Numbered from the stretch's first letter, positions 1 through 7,849 are shown. The stretch: 9,960 nucleotides of DNA from Actinomycetota bacterium (GCA_003168295.1 PMST01000600.1:40461-50420), one strand, 5' to 3'. Made by a program: numbers and translations. The notes: generated by a model not told the origin, from the letters alone.

Positions 1-602
1 CGCCGGGAGACGAACGCGCCGCGGAAGGACGGGATCGCGCAGAAGGAGCACCGGCGATCGCAGCCGGACGCGATCTTCAGCGGGGCGACCACGCCGCCGG
101 ACAGCCGCCGCCGGAACACCCCGCCGCCGGGACCGACCCACGGGGCGGCCTGGGGCGAGGCGGGCGCCGGCGCCTGGCGTTCGGTCGGGCTGATGGGCAG
201 CAGCGTGCGGCGGTCCCTCGCGGTGTGCGCGGGGCGGCGGCGGCCGGCCAGCACGTCGTCGAGCCGCGCGCCGATGTTGCCGTAGTCGTCGAAGCTGAGC
301 ACCTGGGCCTCGGGCAGCTCGCCGGCCAGCTCGGCGCCGTACCGTTCGGCCAGGCAGCCGACGGCGGCCACCTTCGCGCCCGACTCCGCGGCGATGAGCA
401 GCTCGTCGATAGACTCCTGCTTGGCCGCCTGGATGAAGCCGCAGGTGTTCACGAGCACCACGCTGGCGTCATCGGACGACGTCAAGTCCCAGCCGGATGC
501 GGTCAGCCGCGCGGCGAGCTCTTCTGAATCAACCTCATTGCGCGCGCAGCCGAGGGTGACCAGGCTGACTGTCCGGGGCGCGGACTCGGAAGGTGAAGAC
601 AC
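1..602 (-). CDS. rimO: RimO, ribosomal protein S12 methylthiotransferase (N-terminal part, cut by window edge)
   Basis: Radical-SAM enzyme that adds a methylthio group to the conserved aspartate of ribosomal protein S12, in the cytoplasm. The first 200 codons are present and the C-terminus runs off the left edge. The N-terminal UPF0004/MTTase domain shows its three cluster cysteines at C19 ([12 protein letters not shown]), C54 (NTCGF) and C83 (GCLAERY). An approximately 50-residue Pro/Arg-rich spacer follows (about 120-172), as I recall from other actinobacterial RimO. The radical-SAM motif CxxxCxxC is at C181, C185 and C188 (CDRRCSFC). The frame is clean. The start is GTG at 602-600: no in-frame alternative fits better, and a TAGGCT hexamer lies 6 nt upstream, suggesting a leaderless message. 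The gene follows the RodZ-like gene by 21 bp, the usual actinobacterial order. The related MiaB is less likely, given the [12 protein letters not shown] opening and this context. Confidence 0.95.
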   Translation of the reverse strand, partial: MSSPSESAPRTVSLVTLGCARNEVDSEELAARLTASGWDLTSSDDASVVLVNTCGFIQAAKQESIDELLIAAESGAKVAAVGCLAERYGAELAGELPEAQVLSFDDYGNIGARLDDVLAGRRRPAHTARDRRTLLPISPTERQAPAPASPQAAPWVGPGGGVFRRRLSGGVVAPLKIASGCDRRCSFCAIPSFRGAFVSR

Positions 603-608
603 ACCGAG

Positions 609-614
609 AGCCTA
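609..614 (-). promoter_or_regulatory. Candidate -10 hexamer for leaderless rimO transcript
   Basis: Reading the minus strand, TAGGCT (fits TANNNT) is followed by 6 nt and then the rimO GTG at 602-600. No clear -35 is visible. The AGG inside it could instead act as a weak Shine-Dalgarno 8 nt from the GTG, so the site is ambiguous. It lies in the 21-bp gap after the upstream gene's stop. Confidence 0.45.
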
Positions 615-623
615 CCCAGGCCG

Positions 624-1355
624 CTAACTAGATTGGGGGCTCGTGGCGGGGCTGAAGTCCAGCGTCACCGGCTGAGCGGTGTCCGGGGTGTCGCGCTTGC
701 CGTCCACGGTGAGGACGATTCCGCCCGGGTTGCCCAGGCTCATCTGCACCGGGTGCTTCTCGGTCCAGGTCATCGAGCTGCCCGCCGGGATGGTGCCCAT
801 GTAGATCTGCGTCCCGTCACTGCTGCTTCTGAGCTGGACCCAGCAGTCCTCGTTGGCGGTCAGGTGGATGACCACGTCGTCGGGGGCCGTCGCCGACGGC
901 GACGGACGTGGCTTCGGTGTCGGTTTCGGCTTCACCGTGGCCGTGACCCGGGGGGTGGCCGCGGCGGCGTTCGCGCGATGCGAGGACACCAGGTGGTACG
1001 CGCTGAACCCGATGATGGCGAGCAACACCACGACCACGATCAGGCTGAGGCTGGGGGAACGCCGGTCGCGGATCTTGATCGGGGTGGACGGCTCGAACAC
1101 GTCGGCGGCCCGCATCGCCCCGGGCGCCCCGTGCTCGGCGTCGTACTCCCTGATCAGCGGCTCCGGGGGCAAGCCGATGGCGGTGGCGATGCTGCGGATG
1201 TGGCCGCGCGCGTAGAAGTCGCCGCCGCAGCCGGAGAAGTCATCGGCCTCGATGCCCCGGATGATCGATTCCCTGATCCGGGTCTGCTGGCCGACCTGGG
1301 TGATAGTGAGACCGGCCTGACGCCGGGCTTCCGCCAGCGAGTCACCGATGCTCAC
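624..1355 (-). CDS. RodZ-like protein: cytoplasmic HTH, one membrane segment, external DUF4115-type domain
   Basis: 243 residues. Residues about 5-65 form a Cro/CI-type helix-turn-helix like the N-terminus of RodZ (GDSLAEARRQAGLTITQVGQQT, then FYARGHIRSIATAIGL). One hydrophobic segment spans about 103-124 (SLSLIVVVVLLAIIGFSAY). A Lys/Pro linker covers about 135-158, and a C-terminal beta-rich region (about 160-235, with VHLTANEDCWVQLRSSSDGT-like spacing) fits DUF4115. The expected topology is HTH inside and C-terminus outside. Bacterial RodZ links MreB to cell-wall synthesis; the role in actinomycetes is less certain, so I give no symbol. The start is GTG at 1355-1353, preceded by a very strong AGGAGGAGG 6 nt upstream. 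It sits 119 bp after ftsK and 21 bp before rimO, all on one strand. Confidence 0.9.
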   Translation of the reverse strand: MSIGDSLAEARRQAGLTITQVGQQTRIRESIIRGIEADDFSGCGGDFYARGHIRSIATAIGLPPEPLIREYDAEHGAPGAMRAADVFEPSTPIKIRDRRSPSLSLIVVVVLLAIIGFSAYHLVSSHRANAAAATPRVTATVKPKPTPKPRPSPSATAPDDVVIHLTANEDCWVQLRSSSDGTQIYMGTIPAGSSMTWTEKHPVQMSLGNPGGIVLTVDGKRDTPDTAQPVTLDFSPATSPQSS

Positions 1356-1474
1356 GCTACGCCTCCTCCTACGTTCGCGACGCGGTCACCCCGAGTGGGG
1401 GGAACACCACCAAGTTTAGACAGCAAGGAGCGTCGGCTCGGTGAAGCATGGGTACCAGTTGCAGGTTCTTTGGG
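1356..1474 (-). promoter_or_regulatory. ftsK to RodZ-like intergenic region with strong RBS and possible promoter
   Basis: On the minus strand the RodZ-like GTG is preceded by AGGAGGAGG (1362-1370), 6 nt away. Further upstream TAAACT (1413-1418) fits an actinobacterial -10, but no good -35 sits 16-19 nt before it. A short inverted repeat, CCCC-GAGT-GGGG (1389-1400), lies between the candidate -10 and the RBS, in the would-be 5' leader. It has no T run, so it is not an obvious terminator. An internal promoter here is plausible but unproven. Confidence 0.45.
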
Positions 1475-4306
1475 TTACCCGCCGCGCAGCGACATGATGG
1501 TCTCGTCCAGGTCATCGGGCCTGACCAGCACGTCGCGTGCCTTGGAACCCTCACTGGGCCCGACGATGCTGCGGCTCTCCAGCAGGTCCATCAGCCGGCC
1601 GGCCTTGGCGAAGCCGACCCGCAGCTTGCGCTGCAGCATCGAGGTCGACCCGAACTGGGTCGATATCACCAGCTCCGCGGCCTGGACGAGCAGATCGAGA
1701 TCATCGCCGATGTCGGAGTCGACCTCACGGGGGGCCGGAGCGGCCGCGACGTCCTCGCGGTAGGCCGGCTCGGCCTGCTTCTTAGTGTGCGCGACAATGT
1801 CGCGGATTTCCTTCTCCGACACGAACGCGTTCTGCAGCCGGATCGGCTTGGACGCGCCCATCGGCAGGAACAGCGCGTCGCCCTGCCCGACCAGCTTCTC
1901 CGCCCCGGGCTGGTCCAGGATGACCCGGGAGTCGGCCAGGGACGAGGTCGAGAACGCCAGCCGGGACGGGACGTTGGCCTTGATCAGGCCGGTCACCACG
2001 TCCACGCTCGGCCGCTGGGTGGCCAGCACCAGGTGAATGCCGGCCGCCCGGGCCAGCTGGGTGATGCGGACCACCGAATCCTCGACGTCGCGCGGGGCCA
2101 CCATCATCAGGTCGGCCAGCTCGTCCACGATGACCAGCAGGTACGGATAGGGCAGGTACACCCGCTCGCTGCCCGGCGGCGGGGTCAGCCGCCCGGCCCG
2201 GACCGCCTTGTTGAAGTCGTCCACGTGCCGGAACCCGCTGGCGGCCAGGTCATCGTAGCGGCGCTCCATCTCGCCGACCACCCAGTCCAGCGCCTCGGCG
2301 GCCTTCTTCGGGTTGGTGATGATCGGCGTGATCAGGTGCGGAATCCCGTCGTAGATGGTCAGCTCGACCCGCTTCGGGTCGATCAGGATCATCCGCACCT
2401 CATCCGGCGTGGCCCGGATCAGGATCGACGTGATCAGCCCGTTGAGGCAAACGGATTTCCCCGCGCCGGTCGCTCCTGCTATCAGCACGTGAGGCATCTT
2501 GGCGAGGTTCGCGACCAGGACCCGGCCCTCGACATCCTTGCCGAGGCCGACCACCATCGGGTGGTGATCGCTGATCGCGACCTGCGACTTGAGCACATCC
2601 CCCAGGCTGACGACTTCCTTGTCCGCGTTGGGGATCTCGATCCCGATCGCGGACTTGCCCGGGATCGGCGAGATGATCCGCACGTCCGCGCTCTTGACCG
2701 CGTAGGAGATGTTCTTGGAAAGCGCGGTGACCCGCTCGACCTTGACCGCGGGGCCGAGCTCGATCTCGTACCTGGTCACCGTCGGGCCCCGGCTGAACCC
2801 GGTGACCTGCGCGTCCACCTGGAACTGATCGAGCACCTCGGACAGCGCCTCCACCACGATGTCGTTGGCCCGGGTCCGCTGCTTAGGCGCCGAACCCGGC
2901 TTCAGCAGCGCCGTCGGCGGCAGCGTGTAGGCGGTCGCGTCGCCGGTCAGGGTGAGCTGCTCGGGGCGCCGCGGCGGGGCCTTCGGGTCAGCGGGCTGGG
3001 TCGTGCCCGCGGTCAGGACGCCATGGTCAGCGTCGTGCGGGCCGCTGTCATGGGGGCCAGCGTCGTGGTGACCGGTGTCATGGAGGCCGGCGGGACCAGC
3101 GTCGTCCTTACCGAAGCCGAGCGCCTCGGCCAGGCCGTCGCTGCCGTCGCCTCGCCCGCGGCCGGCCGCGGCGGCGCGCCTCTTGTCCTGCTCGAGCCGC
3201 TTGTTCTGTTCGATGAGCGGGGTGTCGTAGGGCTTGATGTGCTCGCCCGGCTCGATGGCCGGGCGGAGCCGGATCTGCCGGGCGATCTGGCCGCGGACCC
3301 GGCGCGCCGTGCTGCCGGTCCCGGCCTCGTAGTCCTCGTCGATCTCCAGCTCGCCGCCGTCGTCGGCGGCGGCCGGCCGGGGATGCCCGAGCAGCGCGCG
3401 CAGCTGGCCGAGGCGCTCCGGGATGCGGTGCAGCGGAGTGCCGCTGATGACCAGGACGCCGAAGGCGGCGAGCAGCACGAGCAGCAGCGCCGCGACCCAG
3501 GACGTGAGGGCCGACGACAGCGGGGCGGACATCGCGTAACCGACGAGGCCGCCGCCCGCCCGCATCGCCGCCGATCCGTCCGACGGACGCGGGATGTTCT
3601 TGGCGATATGGATCAGGCCCGCCGCGCCGAGCAGCAGGGCAGTCCAGCCGATCGCGGCCCTGGCCGTCTCGGAGTTGCGGTCCGGGTGGCGCAGGTAACG
3701 CCAGGCGAGGAGCACGACCAGCAGCGGTACCACCCAGGCGAGCGAGCCGAGCGCGCCGCCCACCACGGTCTGGATCGCGCGCCCGACCGCGTTGTTCATC
3801 CGGCCCCACAGGCTGGCCCCGAGCACGATGGCCACGCCCAGGGTGAGCAGGCCCATGCCATCCCGGCGATGGTGCGGATCCAGGTCGCGTGCCCCGCGAC
3901 CCACGGCCCGGGCCGCGAACCCGACCGATCCGGCCAGCACCATCCAGGCGCCCGCCAGGGTGCGGCCGATCCAGCCGATCAGGATCACGACCGGATCGTG
4001 GGACTGACGCGTCGGACGGCCCTTCGTACCCGCCCGGCCCGCCCGCCCCTTGCCGTTCTTGCCTTTTTTACCCGAACGAGCCGGGGTGCCCCGACCCGGT
4101 CTGCCGCTTGTCCCCCGGGGTGACCTGCCTGCCGAGCCGCCGCGCCCGCTTGTACTGCCACGCCCGCTTGAGCCGGTGCGACTGCCCGTGCCGCTGCCGG
4201 TGCGGGTTCCCGGGCTCTTGGCCTGGTCGGATCCCGGCGCCTGCAGGGCAGCTTCGGCTTGCCCGCCGCGCGGGCGGGCAGATCCGTTGCGGACACGGGT
4301 CGCCAT
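1475..4306 (-). CDS. ftsK: FtsK/SpoIIIE family DNA translocase
   Basis: Septal, membrane-anchored, ATP-driven motor that moves chromosomal DNA through the closing septum. From ATG 4306 it is 943 residues, near the length of Streptomyces FtsK. The order is: a strongly basic Gly/Ser/Arg-rich tail (about 1-100); hydrophobic segments at about 105-135, 150-168, 180-202, 217-236 and 253-289; a linker with a His-Asp repeat (409-428); and the RecA-like motor with Walker A GATGAGKS (611-618, K617) and Walker B VIVDELADLMM (D728, E729). The C-terminal winged-helix gamma domain starts near 878 (STSMLQRKLRVG, then SRSIVGPSEGSKARDVLV). An in-frame upstream ATG at 4471 would add 55 Cys/Arg-rich residues and run 125 bp into the GNAT gene, so I reject it. 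A TTGGGT-17-TACGTT promoter-like pair precedes ATG 4306. The gamma domain normally reads oriented octamers; none was searched for. Confidence 0.97.
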   Translation of the reverse strand: MATRVRNGSARPRGGQAEAALQAPGSDQAKSPGTRTGSGTGSRTGSSGRGSTSGRGGSAGRSPRGTSGRPGRGTPARSGKKGKNGKGRAGRAGTKGRPTRQSHDPVVILIGWIGRTLAGAWMVLAGSVGFAARAVGRGARDLDPHHRRDGMGLLTLGVAIVLGASLWGRMNNAVGRAIQTVVGGALGSLAWVVPLLVVLLAWRYLRHPDRNSETARAAIGWTALLLGAAGLIHIAKNIPRPSDGSAAMRAGGGLVGYAMSAPLSSALTSWVAALLLVLLAAFGVLVISGTPLHRIPERLGQLRALLGHPRPAAADDGGELEIDEDYEAGTGSTARRVRGQIARQIRLRPAIEPGEHIKPYDTPLIEQNKRLEQDKRRAAAAGRGRGDGSDGLAEALGFGKDDAGPAGLHDTGHHDAGPHDSGPHDADHGVLTAGTTQPADPKAPPRRPEQLTLTGDATAYTLPPTALLKPGSAPKQRTRANDIVVEALSEVLDQFQVDAQVTGFSRGPTVTRYEIELGPAVKVERVTALSKNISYAVKSADVRIISPIPGKSAIGIEIPNADKEVVSLGDVLKSQVAISDHHPMVVGLGKDVEGRVLVANLAKMPHVLIAGATGAGKSVCLNGLITSILIRATPDEVRMILIDPKRVELTIYDGIPHLITPIITNPKKAAEALDWVVGEMERRYDDLAASGFRHVDDFNKAVRAGRLTPPPGSERVYLPYPYLLVIVDELADLMMVAPRDVEDSVVRITQLARAAGIHLVLATQRPSVDVVTGLIKANVPSRLAFSTSSLADSRVILDQPGAEKLVGQGDALFLPMGASKPIRLQNAFVSEKEIRDIVAHTKKQAEPAYREDVAAAPAPREVDSDIGDDLDLLVQAAELVISTQFGSTSMLQRKLRVGFAKAGRLMDLLESRSIVGPSEGSKARDVLVRPDDLDETIMSLRGG
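3023..3082 (-). repeat. Four 15-bp in-frame repeats coding a His-Asp pentapeptide array in the FtsK linker
   Basis: Four consecutive 5-residue units (HDTGH, HDAGP, HDSGP, HDADH) at FtsK residues 409-428. At DNA level the units are diverged but keep a 15-bp period. The array lies in the poorly conserved linker between the membrane domain and the motor. Six histidines and four aspartates in 20 residues could bind metal, but that is only a possibility. Confidence 0.8.
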
Positions 4307-4313
4307 ACTCACA

Positions 4314-4342
4314 AACGTAGCGAGAACCGCGGCCGGACCCAA
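4314..4342 (-). promoter_or_regulatory. Candidate ftsK promoter giving a leaderless transcript
   Basis: On the minus strand TTGGGT (4337-4342) and TACGTT (4314-4319) are 17 nt apart, and TACGTT is 7 nt from the ftsK ATG at 4306. There is no Shine-Dalgarno of note. The -10 fits TANNNT and the -35 matches the TTG half of the consensus. The site occupies the 40-bp gap after the GNAT stop, so ftsK could be transcribed independently of bioB-GNAT. Confidence 0.5.
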
Positions 4343-4346
4343 ACAC

Positions 4347-5102
4347 CTAGCCCGCGTGTCGCGGGGCGACCCGATAGTGGTAGCGGTGCGCCTCGCGGAA
4401 ACCGCAGCGGAGATAGAGCGCGCGCGCCGGGTCGTTGCCCGTCTCGACCTGCAGCAGGACGCGGCGCGCACCGTGTCGCGCGGCCGCCGCGGCCAGCGCG
4501 GAGGTGATCGCGGCGCCCAGCCCCTGCCGCTGGCAGCCGGCGTCGACCTCCACGGCCGTGATCGCGCCCCAGTCGCCCGCCACGGAGACCCGGCCGACGG
4601 CGACGGCCTGGGTCCCCCGCCGGACGCTGGCGAAGGCCTGCCACGGCGCCGACATCAGCAGCGTCGGCGCGATCGGCGGCAACTCCTGACCGCGATAGCG
4701 GTACAGAGCCAGCCAGTCCGGGCTGGGTTCGGAGTCTAGCTGGACGTCGGTGTGCGGGTCGGGTGCGGGGATGTCCGCGATAGCCGCGGTCATCACGATG
4801 GCGGGGCCGGACCGAAGAGCCCATGCCCGTTCGGCTAGAAAATCGTCGAGCCGGTGACCGCGCGCATCATCGAGCGGGAGGGGCACCACGATCATCGGCG
4901 GCAGGCGACGGCGCCGGTACCAGTCCGTGACGGCGGCCGCCGCCTCGGGCAGCGGCACTCCGGGGTCGCCCAGCGGCAGCGCCGAGTTGGCCCGGCCGGT
5001 GAAGCCCTCGGCCGCGCGGAGCAGCCACTCCCCCAGGCGCTCGGTTTCCGGTGCCTGCCAGTGCCGTGCGGCGGCGCGTTCCAGCTCGTCGATCTGGGTC
5101 AT
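4347..5102 (-). CDS. GNAT-family N-acetyltransferase (possibly of the CG3035/Rv0428c N-acetylglutamate synthase type)
   Basis: 251 residues, cytoplasmic. The C-terminal half is a GNAT fold: strand region around 165-175, then motif [17 protein letters not shown] (about 184-199), whose QRQGLG (191-196) is the acetyl-CoA pyrophosphate loop, and motif [17 protein letters not shown] (220-235). The N-terminal part carries [20 protein letters not shown] (about 26-45) and WYRRRRLPP (61-69). From memory these resemble the actinobacterial CG3035/Rv0428c family, one member of which makes N-acetylglutamate. The usual extra N-terminal domain of that family seems absent here, so the substrate is uncertain. 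The ATG shares 4 bases (ATGA) with the bioB stop and has no obvious Shine-Dalgarno, so translation is probably coupled to bioB. ftsK follows 40 bp downstream. Confidence 0.9.
   Translation of the reverse strand: MTQIDELERAAARHWQAPETERLGEWLLRAAEGFTGRANSALPLGDPGVPLPEAAAAVTDWYRRRRLPPMIVVPLPLDDARGHRLDDFLAERAWALRSGPAIVMTAAIADIPAPDPHTDVQLDSEPSPDWLALYRYRGQELPPIAPTLLMSAPWQAFASVRRGTQAVAVGRVSVAGDWGAITAVEVDAGCQRQGLGAAITSALAAAAARHGARRVLLQVETGNDPARALYLRCGFREAHRYHYRVAPRHAG
5099..5102 (-). other. ATGA stop/start overlap between bioB and the GNAT gene
   Basis: On the minus strand the four bases ATGA hold both the GNAT start (ATG, 5102-5100) and the bioB stop (TGA, 5101-5099). The preceding 20 nt are C-rich and lack a purine-rich Shine-Dalgarno, so termination-reinitiation by the same ribosome is the likely way the second gene is translated. 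Confidence 0.9.
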
Positions 5103-6166
5103 GCATTGGCGGGCAGGGCGGTGCCCGGGCCGCGACGGCGGAGCCGGACCAGGTCGCGGTGATCGGGCAGGGTGCGCTCCTGCTCGCCTTCGACCGTGAA
5201 GCCGGCGTCGGTGATCATCTCCAGGTCACGGCCACCCGGCTGGCCCTCGCTGGTCAGGTAGTCGCCGAGGAAGATCGAGTTGACGATGTGCAGCGCCAGC
5301 GGCTGCAGGCTGCGCAGGTGGATCTCGCGGCCGCCGGCCAGCCGGACCTCGGCGTCCGGGCAGACGAACCGGACCATGGCCAGGATGCGCAGGCAGCGCT
5401 GCGGGGTGAGAGCCCACTGGCCGCCGAGCGGGGTGCCCTCGAACGGGATCAGGAAGTTGACCGGGACCGAATCCGGGTCCAGCTCACGCAGCGCGAACGC
5501 GACGTCGACCAGTTCGGTGTCGGTCTCGCCTATCCCGGCGATCAAGCCGGAGCAGGGGGAAAGGCCGGCCTGCTTGGCCTTAGTCACGGTGTCGGCCCGG
5601 TCCTGGTAGGAATGCGTGGTACAGATGTCGCCGTAGTTGGTCTCCGCCGTGTTCAGGTTGTGGTTGTAGGCGGTAGTGCCGGCCCGCTGCAACCGCTCGG
5701 CCTGGCCGTCGGAGAGCAGGCCCAGGCAGGCGCAGACCTCGACGTCGGGATGGCTGGACTTAAAGGCGGCGATCGTGTCCGACACCCGGGCGATGTCCCG
5801 GTCGGTCGGGCCGCGCCCGCTGGCCACCAGGCAGACCCGCTTGGCCCCGGCTCGCACCCCGGTCTCGGCGCTCTCGAGCACCTCCTCGGGCTTGAGCCAG
5901 GTGTACTTGAGCACATCGGCCGCCGAGCCGAGCCGCTGCGAGCAGTAAAAGCAGTCCTCGGGGCACAGACCGCTCTTGATGTTGACCAGGTAGTTCAGCT
6001 TGACCCGGCGGCCGAAGTAGCGCAGCCGGACCTTAAAGGCCGCCGCCACCACGTCAAGCAACTCGTCGTCCGGGCTGGTCAGGACCTTCAGTGCTTCGGC
6101 GCGGCTCGGCAGCTCCCGGGCCAGGGCCTTGCCCGCCAGCTCATCAAGCCAGGTCATAGAGGTCAT
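5099..6166 (-). CDS. bioB: Biotin synthase BioB
   Basis: Radical-SAM enzyme that inserts sulfur into dethiobiotin, the last step of biotin synthesis, in the cytoplasm. 355 residues from ATG 6166. The SAM cluster motif CxxxCxxC is at C68, C72, C75 ([10 protein letters not shown]). The ligands of the second, sulfur-donating [2Fe-2S] cluster, known from E. coli BioB as C97, C128, C188 and R260, correspond to C112 ([10 protein letters not shown]), C145 (EVCACLG), C205 ([11 protein letters not shown]) and an Arg of VRLAGGRE (275 or 280). [12 protein letters not shown] at about 167-178 is another family signature. The start at 6166 is fixed by GGAGGAGGAG 8 nt upstream. An open extension to 6244 would add 26 non-family residues and overlap the divergent gene, so I reject it. 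No bioA, bioD or bioF is in view. Confidence 0.97.
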   Translation of the reverse strand: MTSMTWLDELAGKALARELPSRAEALKVLTSPDDELLDVVAAAFKVRLRYFGRRVKLNYLVNIKSGLCPEDCFYCSQRLGSAADVLKYTWLKPEEVLESAETGVRAGAKRVCLVASGRGPTDRDIARVSDTIAAFKSSHPDVEVCACLGLLSDGQAERLQRAGTTAYNHNLNTAETNYGDICTTHSYQDRADTVTKAKQAGLSPCSGLIAGIGETDTELVDVAFALRELDPDSVPVNFLIPFEGTPLGGQWALTPQRCLRILAMVRFVCPDAEVRLAGGREIHLRSLQPLALHIVNSIFLGDYLTSEGQPGGRDLEMITDAGFTVEGEQERTLPDHRDLVRLRRRGPGTALPANA

Positions 6167-6242
6167 GGGTGCGGCTCCTCCTCCGGTCCTACGGGCCGAC
6201 GCTACCAGGCCGGATGGCCCCGCTGTCGGGTAAGGTCGGCCC
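6167..6242. promoter_or_regulatory. Divergent promoter region between bioB and the dehydrogenase gene
   Basis: A 76-bp gap. Toward bioB (minus) there is a strong Shine-Dalgarno GGAGGAGGAG (6175-6184) and a -10-like TAGCGT (6199-6204), which would give a leader of roughly 25 nt. Toward the dehydrogenase (plus), TAAGGT (6231-6236) is 6 nt from ATG 6243 with no Shine-Dalgarno, the leaderless pattern. No clear -35 hexamers and no palindromic biotin operator that I recognise are present. Confidence 0.5.
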
Positions 6243-7229
6243 ATGCGGGTCGCGATCCTGGATGACTATCAGCGGGTTGCCCTGGCCAGTGCGGACTGGT
6301 CTGCGGTGCGCTCGCTGGCCGACATCGACGTGTTCACCGAGCACATCGCGCGGACCGAGGCGCTGGTCCGCGTGCTCGAGCCGTACGACGTCGTCGTGGC
6401 GATGCGGGAACGGACTTTGTTCGACGCGTCGCGATTGGGCCAGTTGCCGCGGCTGCGGCTGCTGGTCACCACGGGCATGATGAACGCCTCGATCGACCTG
6501 GCGGCGGCGGCGGCGCGCGGGGTCACGGTGTGCGGTACCGGCGGCAGCACCATGTCGACCGCCGAGCTGACCTGGGGACTCATCCTCGCGCTGGCCCGGC
6601 ACATTCCGTTCGAAGACCGGAGCATGAAGCTCGTCGGGCAGGCCGGCGGAGCGGCGCTCGGGATCGGGAGCGGCTGGCAGCGGACGGTAGGCACCGGGCT
6701 GGACGGCAAGCAGCTCGGCGTCGTCGGCCTGGGGCGCCAGGGCCTGGCCGTGGCGAAAATCGGCCGGGCGTTCGGCATGAAGCTGGCGGCGTGGAGCCAG
6801 AACCTGGACCCCGCGGTGGCCAAGAAGGCCCACGCCAAAGCGGTCAGCAAGGACGAGCTTTTCTCGTCTTCCGACATCGTGACCGTGCACTACAAGCTCG
6901 GCCCGCGCAGCGTGGGACTGGTCGGCGCGGCCGAACTCGCGCTGATGAAGCCGTCCGCCTACCTGGTGAACACCTCGCGCGGGCCCCTCGTCGACAGCGC
7001 GGCGCTGGTCGCTGCGCTGCGGTCCCGGTCGATCGCGGGGGCGGCGCTTGACGTGTACGACGTCGAGCCGCTGCCGCTATCCGATCCGCTGCGCACCGCC
7101 CCCAACGTCGTGCTGACCCCGCACCTCGGCTACGTCACCGACGAGGCCTACCAGGTCTTCTACGGCGAGGCGGCGCAGGACATCGTGGCGTTCGCCGAGG
7201 GTGATCCGGTGCGGGTGCTGACCGGCTGA
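6243..7229 (+). CDS. D-2-hydroxyacid dehydrogenase (3-phosphoglycerate dehydrogenase-like), NAD-dependent
   Basis: 328 residues, cytoplasmic. It should interconvert a 2-keto acid and its D-2-hydroxy acid with NAD(H); the substrate cannot be read from the sequence. The family layout is complete. A split substrate domain (about 1-105 and 298-328) flanks a Rossmann domain with GLGRQG at 162-167 ([16 protein letters not shown]). The catalytic triad is R246 (NTSRGPLVD), E275 (DVYDVEP) and H294 (TPHLGYVT). It lacks the C-terminal ACT or ASB domains of true serine-pathway SerA, so it is more likely a peripheral paralogue. The start at ATG 6243 is supported by TAAGGT 6 nt upstream. It diverges from bioB; no functional link is evident. 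Confidence 0.94.
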   Translation: MRVAILDDYQRVALASADWSAVRSLADIDVFTEHIARTEALVRVLEPYDVVVAMRERTLFDASRLGQLPRLRLLVTTGMMNASIDLAAAAARGVTVCGTGGSTMSTAELTWGLILALARHIPFEDRSMKLVGQAGGAALGIGSGWQRTVGTGLDGKQLGVVGLGRQGLAVAKIGRAFGMKLAAWSQNLDPAVAKKAHAKAVSKDELFSSSDIVTVHYKLGPRSVGLVGAAELALMKPSAYLVNTSRGPLVDSAALVAALRSRSIAGAALDVYDVEPLPLSDPLRTAPNVVLTPHLGYVTDEAYQVFYGEAAQDIVAFAEGDPVRVLTG

Positions 7230-7233
7230 GGCC

Positions 7234-7275
7234 AGGCGGCTTTTAGGCGGGCGGCCTTTTAGGCGGGCGGCTTCC
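7234..7275. repeat. Short tandem repeat, period 16 bp, between convergent genes
   Basis: TTTTAGGCGGGCGGC occurs at 7241-7255 and again at 7257-7271, with a partial copy (AGGCGGCTTTT) at 7234-7244. The copy at 7257-7271 contains the TAA stop (TTA at 7259-7261 on the plus strand) of the minus-strand gene and its last codons, so the gene tail appears to have been duplicated beyond its own stop. GCCT-TTT-AGGC (7254-7264) can form only a weak hairpin, so I do not call a terminator. Confidence 0.8.
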
Positions 7276-7849
7276 ACTGGGGGTCGCGGCCGGACAGGGC
7301 CAGGGCGCGGTCGAAGGCCGGCGCGTCGTCCGGGACGGGGACGGCGTCTTTGAATCCTTCGTACTTACGGAACAGCTCGGCCTGAGCCTCGACGGCTTCG
7401 AGCACCGCTGCGGCGACGGCGTCCTCGCAGGTGTATTCCTGGCCGGTGGCCTGGGCGACGTCCCAGCCGTGCAGGACCATCTCCATGATGAGCATCGCTG
7501 CCACGTCGGCGGCGGGAGTCGCGTCCCCCATGACACCGATGTCACCCTCCCACGCCCTCGGGTCCGACCAGGCCTGGACGGCCCGGCCAATCTGGGCGGC
7601 GTAGTCGGCCTGGTAACCAGGCTCGGCGGTGAAGTCCTTGGTCATCAGCTCCTGCGCCACGCTCTCGCCGTGCGCGCGGCGCTCGGCGGAGTAGGAGGTC
7701 CACAAGATCGTGTGATTCAGCAGGGTGCGCAGGTCCCAGTCGGCGCAGGGGGTATTTGTCGCTTCCGGTGCGTCCGGTGCACCGTTTACCACGCGCGCGG
7801 CTTGCGCCGCGGCCGCGGCCATCTCGGCGTGCAGATTCGTCGTTTCCAT
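7259..7849 (-). CDS. TIGR03086-like putative metal-binding protein (MDMPI / DinB fold)
   Basis: 196 residues from ATG 7849, a predicted soluble four-helix protein of the mycothiol-dependent maleylpyruvate isomerase/DinB superfamily. The N-terminal CADWDLRTLLNHTILW (about 35-50) and EMVLHGWDVAQATGQ (123-137) are family hallmarks, as is the C-terminal GRDPQW. H46, E123 and H127 have the spacing of the zinc ligands described for maleylpyruvate isomerase (His, then Glu-x3-His), so metal binding is likely. Whether it uses mycothiol and what substrate it has are unknown. A TTG at 7891 would add 14 residues, but ATG 7849 is preferred because the family similarity begins just after it and TACCGT lies 7 nt upstream. 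It diverges from the AraC regulator, which may control it, and converges on the dehydrogenase with a 29-bp gap. Confidence 0.86.
   Translation of the reverse strand: METTNLHAEMAAAAAQAARVVNGAPDAPEATNTPCADWDLRTLLNHTILWTSYSAERRAHGESVAQELMTKDFTAEPGYQADYAAQIGRAVQAWSDPRAWEGDIGVMGDATPAADVAAMLIMEMVLHGWDVAQATGQEYTCEDAVAAAVLEAVEAQAELFRKYEGFKDAVPVPDDAPAFDRALALSGRDPQWKPPA

Noticed and set aside
633..1763. 376-codon plus-strand open frame opposite the RodZ-like gene and the ftsK end
   Set aside because: It crosses two well-supported minus-strand genes and has the Arg/Gly/His-rich composition of a shadow frame.
1448..4123. 891-codon open frame on the plus strand opposite ftsK
   Set aside because: It is exactly antisense to a full-length ftsK, has no family motif and an odd His/Gln/Arg-rich composition, as expected for the reverse frame of a GC-rich gene.
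4307..4471. Upstream ftsK start at 4471
   Set aside because: It would overlap the GNAT gene by 125 bp with Cys/Arg-rich residues unlike FtsK; ATG 4306 has a promoter-like sequence at leaderless spacing and gives the usual length.
6167..6242. Biotin-responsive operator before bioB
   Set aside because: No palindrome resembling known biotin regulator sites is visible in the 76-bp gap.
6167..6244. Upstream bioB start at 6244
   Set aside because: The extension is not BioB-like and would place the strong Shine-Dalgarno GGAGGAGGAG inside the coding sequence; ATG 6166 is 8 nt from that site.
5051..6265. 404-codon plus-strand open frame opposite bioB
   Set aside because: Antisense shadow of a bioB with all cluster cysteines; no recognisable domain and no plausible start context.
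7230..7264. Intrinsic terminator between the convergent genes
   Set aside because: Only 3-4 bp stems can be drawn beside the TTTT runs (for example GCCT-TTT-AGGC), too weak to call.
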